This document shows, piece by piece, positions 17,461 through 26,718 of a stretch of 64,000 nucleotides of DNA. Every line of letters starts with the position of its first letter. Positions within the stretch are counted from its first letter, which is position 1. The stretch is from Roseiarcus sp963717215. GTDB taxonomy: Bacteria; Pseudomonadota; Alphaproteobacteria; Rhizobiales; Beijerinckiaceae. The translations under genes were made by a program, and so were the position numbers. The stretch covers positions 186,001 to 250,000 of the forward strand of contig CAVQVS010000006.1 in the NCBI GenBank assembly GCA_963717215.1, written 5' to 3'. Under the pieces are notes generated by a model. It was not told the origin of the DNA. It did no database searches and saw nothing but the letters and a program-made list of their open reading frames with translations.

Positions 17461-19341
17461 TTAGCCCAAACGGGGGTTGCCGCCGCCGCCTGGATTGACG
17501 ATCGAGTTGCGGCCAAACAGGATGTAGTACGGATCGAAGCGATATCCGGCGGTTGTGGTCGTGTCTTTCAAAATCGCATAGGCGAAGCCAGCGAAGAGAC
17601 CCGTCTGCGGGCTAGCTTGATGCGCGGTGACATAGTCGCCCCACCGCACGGTCGAAAAGGTGCTGGTCTCCGGATACCAGACGACGAAGTCGCCGAGGAT
17701 GCCGACCGCGGAATTCGCGTCGAAGGTTTTTCCGCCCCAGCCGAGCGCGATGCCGACCTCGGCGCGGTCGTTGGTCGCGAGCGCGGGGTAGGCGAAGGCA
17801 TAGTCATTGTTCCAGATGGCAAATTGGTCAATGCGGCTGTAATTGTTGGTCGGATCGATCTTGACGACCTGAATATTGGCGTTGGGGAAGTTGAAGCCGC
17901 CCGGCGCGCCCGTTCCGGAACTCGCCATCCAGGCGAACCAGACTTCGTTGTTCCGCCGGGTTGCGCCGATGACGCCGGCATTCGGGAAGCTTGAGGCTTT
18001 CGTCAGCCAGTCCGCTCCGCTCGCTCCGGTCGAGGAGAGGGTTCCGTTTGGCCAATTGTTTACCCCAACGTCCCGCCACGAGTAGGACGTCGAATTCTCG
18101 TTCCAGTTAAAAACCGTCAAAGTGCTATTGTTCTTGTTGCCGGCCCAGTAAGCCTCGTCGCTCGTATTTTGCGTAACGTGACTCCCGTAGGCTACGCCTC
18201 CATTCGACCAGTTGGTGTAACGGAAATTGATCGTGCCCCCGGCTGAGATGTCGGACAGAGAGATGCGGACAACGATCCGGCCGGCCGACCAATTGTCGAC
18301 ACTGATGTAAAGGAAGTTCGTCCCGACGGACATGTTAGGGTAGTCGAGGTTGTGGATGCCCGCCTTGGCGTCGGACGCGGTCGTGACGATGCCAAGGGCG
18401 TCCGAGGTCAGGTCCCAATAGGTCCACGATGTGCATTTGCTGCTGTGCACGCTTTCGGGGCTGGCGGCAGCGATCCGGAGCCGGTTCTTCCCGTTGGAGC
18501 CCGTGTTGAACTGCATCAGCCAGATGAAACGGTCGATGCTCGGAATATACTGAACGATCTGATCACAGCAAAAGCCGCCGTCGGCTGTGTTGTCGAATAC
18601 GGTCGTAGGGTCGAGGGTTGTGAAGGTGGTGCCCCCGTCGAAGGAATAGAGGATGTACCAGTTGCCGGTGGCTAGAACGATGTTGCCGCTCTCAGCCCCG
18701 CTGATGTCGGCGGCCACGGTCGAGGCCGGAGAGGCGACGCCACCGCTGGTCGTATAGACGCCGAACACCACCGGGTCGTCGCCTCCTGCGCCACCGCCGC
18801 CTGACCGGAAATCCAATGGCGCATGGACGACGCCGGGGGTCAGAAACCCGCGAAACGGACCTCGTGGGATCCTGGGCGCTCGGAAGCCGTTGGCCCGGCC
18901 CGGCCCGGGGGTGCGCGGCGGCGCCGGCGGATAGGGCGCGCCAAACGTGCGCTGCGGGGGGGCGTCGCCCGATTTGGAGACGTCCGATCCCCCGCCCTCT
19001 TCGCCCGGCTTGCATGGCTCATACCGGCACGGCGGCTCGGCCTTTCCTGGCGGTTCGGGCGGAGCCGGCTTGTTACAGCATACTTGTTCGGCCGGGCGGC
19101 ACGGTTCGCAGGCCTCGTTTTCTTTGCGCTCGGCGAGTTCGTGCAGCTTGTTGAGCGTTTCGCAGGTGTTCTTGGAAACGTGCTCAAGGACGCAGATCGT
19201 CGTGTCAATCTTGCGGTTGAGTGCGGCGAGCAGTTCGTTCCCGTGAACCTGAACCTCGATCAGCGCTCGAACAAGATCGCCAAGTTCGTCGGAGTGGCGC
19301 TTTTCGTGCTCGTGATGCTTGTCGTCGTGTTCCTTGGACAT
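17461..19341 (-). CDS. Large hypothetical protein: charged N-terminus, Cys/Pro-rich linker, propeller-like C-terminus
   Basis: This 626-residue protein is not assigned to a known function. The N-terminal about 75 residues are very charged and helical (KEHDDKHHEHEKRHSDELGD) and look like a coiled coil. A Cys/Pro-rich stretch follows, with CEPCRP, VCCNKP, CRYEPCKP (about residues 78-115), then a Pro/Gly/Arg-rich linker. From about residue 185 it is rich in Gly, Asn, Ser, Thr and Trp and has short repeats such as WYILYSFDGGTTF and FIWLMQFNTG, like sialidase or BNR-type beta-propellers. No signal peptide is seen. The ATG at 19341 has a GGGAGGAA site. It could be a surface or spore-coat-like structural protein; this is speculative. 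Confidence 0.72.
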   Translation of the reverse strand: MSKEHDDKHHEHEKRHSDELGDLVRALIEVQVHGNELLAALNRKIDTTICVLEHVSKNTCETLNKLHELAERKENEACEPCRPAEQVCCNKPAPPEPPGKAEPPCRYEPCKPGEEGGGSDVSKSGDAPPQRTFGAPYPPAPPRTPGPGRANGFRAPRIPRGPFRGFLTPGVVHAPLDFRSGGGGAGGDDPVVFGVYTTSGGVASPASTVAADISGAESGNIVLATGNWYILYSFDGGTTFTTLDPTTVFDNTADGGFCCDQIVQYIPSIDRFIWLMQFNTGSNGKNRLRIAAASPESVHSSKCTSWTYWDLTSDALGIVTTASDAKAGIHNLDYPNMSVGTNFLYISVDNWSAGRIVVRISLSDISAGGTINFRYTNWSNGGVAYGSHVTQNTSDEAYWAGNKNNSTLTVFNWNENSTSYSWRDVGVNNWPNGTLSSTGASGADWLTKASSFPNAGVIGATRRNNEVWFAWMASSGTGAPGGFNFPNANIQVVKIDPTNNYSRIDQFAIWNNDYAFAYPALATNDRAEVGIALGWGGKTFDANSAVGILGDFVVWYPETSTFSTVRWGDYVTAHQASPQTGLFAGFAYAILKDTTTTAGYRFDPYYILFGRNSIVNPGGGGNPRLG

Positions 19342-19595
19342 CGCACGCAGTTCCTCCCGGTTTGATTCGGTTAGGACGCTGGCGCCACTTAAGCCGCGCA
19401 AAATCCCGAGAGCGACGAATGCCGCACCAGGTCGAACGTGGCGCTGGGTTTAAACTGCTACAGCTTGAAGAACCGCGCAAGCTGCGAAGGCGAGAATTGA
19501 TCTTTCGGCGTCGAACGCCCTATCCAAGCGCCGCGACGGATCGGCCGATCCGGGCGCGCTTTCGTCGTCCATGATAGTCGGACCGAAGGCGATGG

Positions 19596-20219
19596 CTACG
19601 CGAGCCCCTCCGCTTTGAGCGCGCGTTGGACGCCAGGGCGCTCGGCCATCCGGTCGCGATGGTCGAGCACGCGGGGATAAGCAGCCGGATCGACGCCGTC
19701 GACCTCCATCCAGCGCGCGATGGTGAAGAGATAGGGGTCGGCGACCGTGTAGTTGTCGCCCATGGCCCACGGGCCTTTAAACATCTTGCGCTCGATCAGA
19801 TCGAAGCAGGCGCCGACGGTCTCGGGAACTTTTTTCTTCATCGCGTCCTGCGCGCCCGGGTCGTCGGCCCATCGATAGGCGCGAGGGCGGTGCGCGTGCG
19901 CCACATGCACGGTCGCGCAGAGATAGGCCATGAACGATTGCACTTCAGCGAAGGCGAACGGATCGTCGAGCGGCGCGAGCCGAGCCTGCGGATGGGTCTG
20001 CGCGATAAAGGCGAGGATGGCGGGCGTTTCCGTCACCACGCCGCGCTCAGTTTCGAGCGAAGGCACCCTGCCCTTCGGGTTGATTTTCAGATAGTCGGGC
20101 TTCGTCTGCTCGGCGGCGCCGAAGTCGATCCATCGTGTTTCGTAGTCGGCGCCCGCTTCTTCGAGCGCGATATGCGAAGCCAGCGCGCAGGTGTTGGTGG
20201 CGTAATAGAACGTGAGCAT
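19596..20219 (-). CDS. Glutathione S-transferase
   Basis: This is a cytosolic GST-family protein of 207 residues. The N-terminal thioredoxin-like domain starts with MLTFYYATNTCALASHIALE and contains GRVPSLETERGVVTETPAIL, the cis-Pro and Glu/Thr glutathione-binding loop. The all-helical C-terminal domain has YTVADPYLFTIARWM, the conserved N-capping box. The Thr-Asn-Thr-Cys-Ala-Leu start is typical of bacterial beta-class enzymes. The natural substrate is unknown. It lies next to cysNC on the same strand; any functional link to sulfur assimilation is only positional. Confidence 0.92.
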   Translation of the reverse strand: MLTFYYATNTCALASHIALEEAGADYETRWIDFGAAEQTKPDYLKINPKGRVPSLETERGVVTETPAILAFIAQTHPQARLAPLDDPFAFAEVQSFMAYLCATVHVAHAHRPRAYRWADDPGAQDAMKKKVPETVGACFDLIERKMFKGPWAMGDNYTVADPYLFTIARWMEVDGVDPAAYPRVLDHRDRMAERPGVQRALKAEGLA

Positions 20220-20258
20220 GGAGGCCCCAGGGTGACGGGGCCCGACAGGCGCCCGGCC

Positions 20259-22130
20259 CTATAACGTCACGATATAGCCGCGCCGTTCAAGCTCCTTGAC
20301 GACCCGATCGGCCAAAGCCTCCGGCGAGTTCCCAGCGGAATTGAGCGTCAGCTCCGGCGCCTCGGGCGTTTCGTAGGGCTGATCGACGCCGGTGAAATTC
20401 TTGATCTCTCCCGCCAGCGCGCGCTTGTACAGGCCCTTCGGATCGCGGGCGATCGCCGTCTCAAGCGGCGCATCGACGAAGATCTCGATGAACTCGCCCT
20501 CGGCGGCAGTGTCGCGCACGAGCCGCCGTTCGGCCTTGAACGGCGAAATGAACGAGCACAGCACGATGAGGCCAGCGTCGGTCATCAGCCGCGCCACTTC
20601 GCCAACACGCCTGATGTTCTCGACGCGGTCGGCGGCGGTGAAGCCCAGATCCCTGTTGAGGCCGTGGCGGACATTGTCGCCGTCGAGGAGGGTCGTGTGC
20701 ACGCCGCGCGCGTGCAGCTTCGCTTCCACCAGGTTGGCGATCGTCGACTTGCCCGCGCCCGAAAGGCCGGTGAACCAGAGGATTGCGGGCTTCTGGTGCT
20801 TGAGCGCGGCATGCGCCTCGCGACCGACGGTGGCGCCATGCCGATGCACATTGGTCGCGCGCCTGAGCCCATGCGCGATCATGCCCGCCGCCGCCGTCTC
20901 GTTGGTCTGGCGGTCGATCAGGATGAAAGCGCCCGTCTCGTGATTGTCGGCGTAAGGATCGTAGGCGATCGGCGCCGTCGTCGCGAGATTGCAGAAGCCG
21001 ACCTCGTTGAGCTCGAGGCTCTTTGCGGCGAGCTTGTCATAAGTGTTGACGTCGATGCGGTGCTTGAGATCCGTGACCTGCGCCGGCACGGTGCGGGCGC
21101 CGATCTTCATCAGATACGAGCGGCCGGGGAGCATGGGGTCGGCGCTCATCCAGATGAGGTGCGCGGTGAACTGGTCAGCGACCTCCGGCCGGCTGGCGGG
21201 ATGCGCAAGCACATCGCCCCGCGCGATGTCGACCTCGTCGGCGAGGGTCAGCGTCACCGCGTCGCCAGCTTCGGCGCTGTCCCTCTCCTTGTCGGCAACC
21301 AGAATGGATTTGACGGTCGTCTGCTTGCCCGATCCGGCGACGACGATCGCCTCGCCGCGTGCGACCCGGCCGCTCGGAATCGTTCCGGCGAAGCCGCGGA
21401 AGTCGAGGTGCGGCCGGTTGATCCATTGCACCGGCAGACGGAAGGGCGCGCCGCGGCGGTCTTCGTCGACCTCGATGGTTTCGAGCTTCTGCAGGAGATG
21501 GCCGCCCTGGTACCACGGCGTTTTCGAGCTGACCGACGAGACATTGTCGCCAAAGCGCGCCGAGATCGGCACGGCGAACAGCGAACGGAAGCCTAAGGGC
21601 TCGGCGAATTTTCGATAGGCGATGACGATGTCGCGGAAGATGCGCTCGTCATAGTCGACGAGGTCGATCTTGTTCACCGCAAGCACGACGTGGCGCACGC
21701 CAAGCAGGGAGACGATGATCGAGTGGCGATGCGTCTGTGTGAGCAACCCCTTGCGCGCGTCGACCAGTACGATCGCGACGTCGGCGTTCGAGGCGCCGGT
21801 CGCCATGTTGCGAGTATATTGCTCGTGGCCGGGCGTGTCGGCGACGATGAAGGAACGCGCATCGGTCGCGAAATAGCGATAGGCGACGTCGATGGTGATG
21901 CCCTGTTCGCGTTCGGCCTCGAGACCGTCGACGAGCAGCGCGAAGTCGATCGCATCCTCGGTCGTGCCGAACTTTTTCGTATCCTTTTCGAGCGCCGCGA
22001 GCTGGTCGTCGAAGATGAGCTTCTTCTCGTAGAGAAGCCGCCCGATCAGCGTCGACTTGCCGTCGTCGACCGAGCCGCAGGTGAGGACGCGCAATGTAGG
22101 CAGCGCGGAAACGCGAAGCGGGGCGTTCAT
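20259..22130 (-). CDS. cysN: Bifunctional sulfate adenylyltransferase subunit 1/adenylylsulfate kinase
   Basis: This fused CysNC (NodQ-type) protein has 623 residues. The N-terminal CysN part is an EF-Tu-like GTPase that drives APS synthesis by CysD; motifs are CGSVDDGKSTLIGRLLYE, DTPGHEQYTRN and VNKIDLVDYD, followed by beta-barrel domains to about residue 430. The C-terminal CysC part is APS kinase with Walker A WFTGLSGAGKSTIAN, LDGDNVRHGLNRDLGF and FIEIFVDAPLETAIARDPKG, which makes PAPS. It follows cysD on the same strand, but the gap is 217 bases and contains a pair of inverted repeats. Confidence 0.95.
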   Translation of the reverse strand: MNAPLRVSALPTLRVLTCGSVDDGKSTLIGRLLYEKKLIFDDQLAALEKDTKKFGTTEDAIDFALLVDGLEAEREQGITIDVAYRYFATDARSFIVADTPGHEQYTRNMATGASNADVAIVLVDARKGLLTQTHRHSIIVSLLGVRHVVLAVNKIDLVDYDERIFRDIVIAYRKFAEPLGFRSLFAVPISARFGDNVSSVSSKTPWYQGGHLLQKLETIEVDEDRRGAPFRLPVQWINRPHLDFRGFAGTIPSGRVARGEAIVVAGSGKQTTVKSILVADKERDSAEAGDAVTLTLADEVDIARGDVLAHPASRPEVADQFTAHLIWMSADPMLPGRSYLMKIGARTVPAQVTDLKHRIDVNTYDKLAAKSLELNEVGFCNLATTAPIAYDPYADNHETGAFILIDRQTNETAAAGMIAHGLRRATNVHRHGATVGREAHAALKHQKPAILWFTGLSGAGKSTIANLVEAKLHARGVHTTLLDGDNVRHGLNRDLGFTAADRVENIRRVGEVARLMTDAGLIVLCSFISPFKAERRLVRDTAAEGEFIEIFVDAPLETAIARDPKGLYKRALAGEIKNFTGVDQPYETPEAPELTLNSAGNSPEALADRVVKELERRGYIVTL

Positions 22131-22160
22131 GCGCGTTTCCGTTGAGCGGCCGCGTGCGCC

Positions 22161-22316
22161 CCCTTCTCCCCCGGGGAGAAGGTGGACGCCCCAAGAGCGG
22201 CCGGATGAGGGTGTGTCGCAAGACCGCGTACACGGAGATACGGGCTTATGATTTGTGCCAATCGGCGAGAGCCCTCATCCGGCGCTTCGCGCCACCTTCT
22301 CCCCGAGGGAGAAGGG
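22161..22316. repeat. Two inverted copies of an intergenic palindromic repeat
   Basis: Copy 1 (22161-22211) and copy 2 (22272-22316) are arranged head to head. Each contains a CCCTTCTCCC-GGGGAGAAGG palindrome core followed by GGTGG and ending in CCGGATGAGGG (read in the appropriate orientation). They are separated by about 60 bases and lie between cysD and cysN. Such elements are widespread in Hyphomicrobiales intergenic DNA. The transcript would fold into a long hairpin. Confidence 0.75.
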
Positions 22317-22347
22317 AGGAGATGACGGCTTTTGGCTGGGGCGTTCA

Positions 22348-23256
22348 TCAAAAGTATCCCTCGCGCTTCTTCTTCTCCATCGAGCCCGCCTCGTCGCTAT
22401 CAATCAGGCGGCCCTGCCGCTCGGAGGTCGTGGACTTGCGCATCTCGGCGATGATGTCGTCGAGATTCGCGGCGTCGGACTCGACCGCGCCGCTCAGCGG
22501 ATAGCAGCCGAGGGTGCGGAAACGGACTTTTCGCATCTGCGGCGTCTCGCCGGGCAGGAGCGGCAGCCGGTCGTCGTCGACCATGATCAGCGTCCCCGAG
22601 CGCTCGACGACGGGCCGCGCTTTCGCGAAATAAAGCGGCACAACCGGAATGTCTTCGGCCTGCACGTATTCCCACACGTCGAGCTCGGTCCAGTTGGAGA
22701 GCGGGAAGACACGCATCGATTCGCCATCGCGAATGCGGGTGTTGAAAAGGCGCCAGAGTTCCGGGCGCTGGTTGCGCGGGTCCCACGCGTGCGCGGCGGA
22801 ACGATGCGAGAAGATGCGCTCTTTCGCCCGGCTTTTCTCTTCGTCTCGCCGCGCGCCTCCGAAGGCGGCGTCGTACTGGCCGGCATCGAGCGCCTGCCGC
22901 AGCGACTCGGTCTTCATCACCTGGGTATGGAGCTGGGAGCCGGAGGCGACCGGCGAGATGCCGCGCTTCAACCCATCCTGGTTGATATGGACGATCAGAT
23001 CGAGGCCGAGCCTTCGCGCCGTCTCGTCGCGGAAGGCGATCATCTCGCGAAACTTCCAGGTGGTGTCGACGTGGAGCAGCGGAAACGGGGGCTTCGCCGG
23101 ATAGAAGGCCTTCATCGCCACATGCAGCATGACGCTCGAATCCTTGCCGATCGAATAGAGCATCACGGGATTGCGCATCTCGGCGACAACTTCCCGCATG
23201 ATGTGGATGGACTCGGCCTCCAGCCGCCGGAGGTGGGCTGGCAATACGCTCGGCAT
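22348..23256 (-). CDS. cysD: Sulfate adenylyltransferase subunit 2
   Basis: CysD forms APS from sulfate and ATP together with the CysN GTPase. The 302-residue protein has the PP-loop of the PAPS reductase/CysD fold (VMLYSIGKDSSVMLHVAMKA, about residues 32-50), FPLLHVDTTWKF, and AFGGARRDEEKSRAKERIFS, plus the C-terminal RTLGCYPLSGAVES. The ATG at 23256 has AAGGAAA upstream; a TTG at 23274 is open but less likely. The gene starts an operon with cysNC and is divergent from rpe across an AT-rich promoter region. Confidence 0.95.
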   Translation of the reverse strand: MPSVLPAHLRRLEAESIHIMREVVAEMRNPVMLYSIGKDSSVMLHVAMKAFYPAKPPFPLLHVDTTWKFREMIAFRDETARRLGLDLIVHINQDGLKRGISPVASGSQLHTQVMKTESLRQALDAGQYDAAFGGARRDEEKSRAKERIFSHRSAAHAWDPRNQRPELWRLFNTRIRDGESMRVFPLSNWTELDVWEYVQAEDIPVVPLYFAKARPVVERSGTLIMVDDDRLPLLPGETPQMRKVRFRTLGCYPLSGAVESDAANLDDIIAEMRKSTTSERQGRLIDSDEAGSMEKKKREGYF

Positions 23257-23456
23257 CGAGGATTTCCTTGGCAAGGGGCGCTACATAGGCGGCCCCCAGG
23301 CCGAAGGCAATGATTTAAGCTATATGATTAAGTTGTTATTTGTTACACACCAACCTACTTTGTTCTTTTATCCTGACCGAGGCGCATTGACTCCAGCCCT
23401 CGCGGCGACCATCGATAGCGCCGCGTTCGACCGGCCGTCGAAGAGGAGATCGGCGC
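23257..23456. promoter_or_regulatory. AT-rich divergent promoter region between cysD and rpe
   Basis: Two hundred bases separate two divergent genes. Positions about 23311-23375 are strikingly AT-rich compared with the surroundings (TTTAAGCTATATGATTAAG and nearby), the likely site of one or both promoters. No clear palindromic operator is seen. Confidence 0.4.
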
Positions 23457-24116
23457 GTGAGCAACCCCATCATCATGGCGCCGTCGATTCTGTCGGCGGA
23501 TTTCGCCAGGCTCGGGCAGGAAGTGCTCGACGTCGCCGCGGCGGGCGCGGACTGGATCCATCTTGACGTGATGGACGGCCATTTCGTCCCTAACATCACC
23601 TTTGGCCCACCGGTAATCGCCGCGCTACGGCCCCTGACGGACAAGCCCTTCGACTGTCACCTGATGATCGAGCCCTGCGACCCGTATCTCGAAGCCTTCG
23701 CCAAGGCGGGCGCCGATCACATAACCGTCCACGCCGAGGCGACCCGGCACCTCGACCGCTCGCTGCAGGCGATCCGGTCGCTCGGGAAAAAGGCGGGCGT
23801 GGCGATCAATCCCGGAACGCCTGAGAGCGCGATCGAATATGTGCTCGACCGCCTCGACCTGATCCTGGTCATGACGGTCAACCCCGGCTTCGGCGGCCAG
23901 GCGTTCATTCCGGCGATGCTCGACAAGATCGCGCGGGTGAAGCGGATGATCGGGACGCGCAAGATTGACATCGAAGTCGACGGCGGCGTCGCGCCGGAGA
24001 CCGCGCCGCTGCTCGCGCGCGCCGGCGCGAATGTCTTCGTCGCTGGCTCGAAGGTGTTCGAGGGCGATCCCAAGGCCTATACCGAGAACATCCGGAAAAT
24101 CCGCGCGGCGGCTTAG
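23457..24116 (+). CDS. rpe: Ribulose-phosphate 3-epimerase
   Basis: This enzyme interconverts D-ribulose 5-phosphate and D-xylulose 5-phosphate in the pentose phosphate pathway. The 219-residue TIM barrel shows all family motifs: APSILSADFARLGQEV, WIHLDVMDGHFVPNITFGP, FDCHLMIEPCDPY, MTVNPGFGGQAFIPAMLDKI and IEVDGGVAPETAPLLARAGA. The start is a GTG with GAGGAGAT ten bases upstream. It would also process xylulose 5-phosphate made by the araBAD route encoded 20 kb away. Confidence 0.96.
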   Translation: MSNPIIMAPSILSADFARLGQEVLDVAAAGADWIHLDVMDGHFVPNITFGPPVIAALRPLTDKPFDCHLMIEPCDPYLEAFAKAGADHITVHAEATRHLDRSLQAIRSLGKKAGVAINPGTPESAIEYVLDRLDLILVMTVNPGFGGQAFIPAMLDKIARVKRMIGTRKIDIEVDGGVAPETAPLLARAGANVFVAGSKVFEGDPKAYTENIRKIRAAA

Positions 24117-24823
24117 GGCGAACCGGGTTTTGGATCGAGGCTGCCGAAAAAACAACTCCACGACAATCGATTGCAGGAAATCAGAATTTAAGGTAGGCTT
24201 GTTGCATGAGCAATCTACCTTCCGCAATACCGAACAGTTGCGCTCGGCTCCCGCGCTTCGACTGCGAAGGGAAGAAAGCGACACGAAAAATTTTTCTCGA
24301 TTTTTTGCCCGTAACCCATTGATAAGGCTATTTTCGCACGAGAGAATCCAAGGAAATCCAAACAAATCCAAGGCCCATAGTCGGGCGATTCCGTAGCGAA
24401 TCGGCGACCAGCCAAGAAAATCCAAACGGACCGGCCGGCGCGTTGCGGAGAGGGCTTCGGCTATACTGGCTCACCGCCCCCATGCAGGCGTGAGCTTCAG
24501 CACGGCGTTCAGGCGTGATTGTCGCCAGGCGGTCGGGGTCGGCCACACATCGGCAGCCGGTCTCGCACTCGGCCTCGGCGCGCCCCTTGGCGAGCGACAC
24601 AGGCGCGCTCGCATGAGGCGAGGAAGGCGCTCCTGTCCGCCGCCTTCGGCGCCACCGGCCCCCAGGCGGTCAGCGCCGCGAGGAGACCGCGCCAGTGGAT
24701 CGCGACGGATCTGCTCCCCGCCATCGACGCCGTGCTTGAAAGTGGCGTAACGTGACGTTGTCCCTTGGGACTGTGTCCGCGAAGGCGCGACGAGCCCGAC
24801 GCGGAAAATGGGAGGACAGGTGG
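24117..24823. other. Long intergenic region with a conserved box and 10-bp iterons
   Basis: About 700 bases carry no gene I can defend. Positions 24286-24424 hold AAAAATTTTT, then CCGTAACCCATTGA (24309-24322), then three AATCCA units spaced exactly ten bases apart (24345, 24355, 24365) and a fourth at 24419. The same box is found near the right end of the window. From about 24480 the DNA is GC-rich and coding-like in broken frames (for example a stretch ending DLLPAIDAVLESGVT at about 24755), possibly a decayed gene of unknown family. Confidence 0.5.
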
Positions 24824-26634
24824 ATGCCGGGTGCGATCAGCCGACGCGCCAATAACCTCGCACAAAGTCTGCTTGCTGTCGCGCTTTCAGCGGCGCTGAT
24901 CGCGGAGCCGGCGATGGCGCAGGCGCAAGCCAATCCGGCGGCGCCAACTGCCCCGGCCACCGACGCAGAGGCCAACGCCGGCGAGCCGGCGGCCGGAGAG
25001 AGCTTCAGCCGCGACGAACTCGAGAAGCTGCTTGCGCCAATCGCGCTTTATCCCGACCCCTTGCTGGCGCAGATGCTGCCAGCGAGCGCCTATCCCGTAC
25101 AGATCGTCCAGGCGCAGCGCTGGCTCGACAAGAACAAGGCGCTCGTCGCCAAGAACGACTATTCCGGAATCGACAACCAGAATTGGGATCCAGCGGTGAA
25201 GGCGCTCGCACGCTTTCCTGAAGTCATCAAGACGATGAGCGCGGATTTGGATTGGACGACGGACCTCGGCGACGCCGAAGTGAACCAGCCTCAGGACGTC
25301 GCCGAGGTCATTCAGGACCTTCGCGCCAAGGCGGAAGCGGCTGGGACGCTTAAGACGACGGATCAGCAGACCGTCGAGCGAGTTGAGGCGAGCGCGCCTC
25401 CAGGGGCCGGCGCGCCTACGGGATCGACAGCGCCGCAAGCCGAGCCCAGCTACATCTCCATCCAGCCGACCGATCCGTCGACTGTCTATGTCCCGACCTA
25501 TGACGCCGCTGCGGTCTATCAGCCCTATTCCGGCATCGCCCCTCTCCTGGGCTTCGGGGCCGGCATCGCGGTCGGCGCGCTGTGGAACAACAACTACTGG
25601 AATTGGGGAACGGGCGCGATCTACCCGCCAACCTGGGCCGGCTATTCGGGCTGGCGTGGCGGCGTCAATAACGGCAACGTCAACATCGGCAATAACGTCA
25701 ACATCGGCAACAATACGAAGCCGTGGCGGCCGAACGGGGACTATCGCCCCGGCATGGGCAGCAAGCCGGGGATCGGCGCCAACCGGCCGGGCGGCGGCGT
25801 TGGGCGGCCCGGAAAGCCAGGCGGTATCGGTGGCGCAGGTCGTCCCGGCGGGATTGGCGGGCCGGGTGGAGTTGGCGGCGTAGGTCGCCAGGCGGAATTG
25901 GCGGCGCCGGCCGGCCCGGCGGCGTCGGGGGTCCCGGAGGGATCGGAGGCCCAGGCCGTCCCGGCGGCGCCGGGGGGCCGGGTGGGATTGGCGGCGCCGG
26001 GCGGCCCGGTGGGCCCGGGGGAATTGGCGGTCCCGGGCGACCCGGCGGCGGTCAAACCGCCAATCGTCCGGCCACACGCCCGGCGGGCCGTCCTGGCGGC
26101 GGCGCCCGTCCGGCGGCGAGGCCCGCCAACCGTCCTGCTGGGCGACCGAACATCAGCCGGCCGGGAAGCTCCGCCTTGGGCGGTGGCAGGATGGGCGGGG
26201 CCAATGCAGCCTTCGCTAACCGCGGCGCAATGAGCCGCGGTGGAATGGCGGGCGGATTCGGTGGCGGCGGGCGCGGCGGCTTTGGCGGCGGCGGGCGTGG
26301 CGGCGGCCGTGGAGGCGGCTTTGGCGGCGGGCGTGGCGGCGGCGGACGTGGCGGCGGGCGGCGGTCTGATATGCGGCTCAAGCACGATATCGTGCTGCTC
26401 GGGCGGCTCGACGACGGCCTCGGCTACTATCGCTTCGTCTACAATGGCGGCCACACTGCTTATGTCGGGGTGATGGCGCAGCAGGTGCAGACTGTGGCGC
26501 CGGAAGCGGTAACGCGCGGCCCTGACGGCTATATGCGCGTTTCCTACGACCGGCTTGGATTGCCGTTCGAGACCTACGAGCAGTGGGTGGAGAGCGGCGC
26601 GCATTTACCGAGTGTGAAGCCGGCCCCGCATTGA
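24824..26634 (+). pseudogene. DUF3300 protein with a C-terminal endosialidase-chaperone-like domain, one frameshift
   Basis: The ATG at 24824 (GGGAGG site) opens a protein with a signal peptide (SLLAVALSAALIAEPAMAQA) and a DUF3300 domain (LLAPIALYPDPLLAQMLPAS, DYSGIDNQNWDPAVKALARF, YVPTYDAAAVYQPY). A long Gly/Pro/Arg-rich segment follows. At 25888-25890 one C appears to be missing; the Gly-rich repeat continues in the next frame to 26634. That frame ends in SDMRLKHDIVLLGRLDDGLG and VGVMAQQVQTVAPEAV, a tail-fibre/S74 chaperone-like fold. Corrected length is about 603 residues, exported. It is followed by DUF2950, a frequent partner of DUF3300. Function is unknown. Confidence 0.8.
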
Positions 26635-26718
26635 TGGGCATGCCGCTGGCTCGCGGCATGCGCGCCGGCGATGGTTAGGGCTTGAGTCGATGGCGGAACG
26701 CGGACGAGGACAACGACG

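Noticed and set aside
24345..24424. CRISPR array from the short phased repeats
   Set aside because: The repeats are six to ten bases long with no unique spacers and no cas genes in the window.
25780..26380. Separate Gly- or Pro-rich genes in this repeat region on both strands
   Set aside because: The region is the low-complexity part of the DUF3300 protein; the Pro-rich minus-strand frames are its antisense image.
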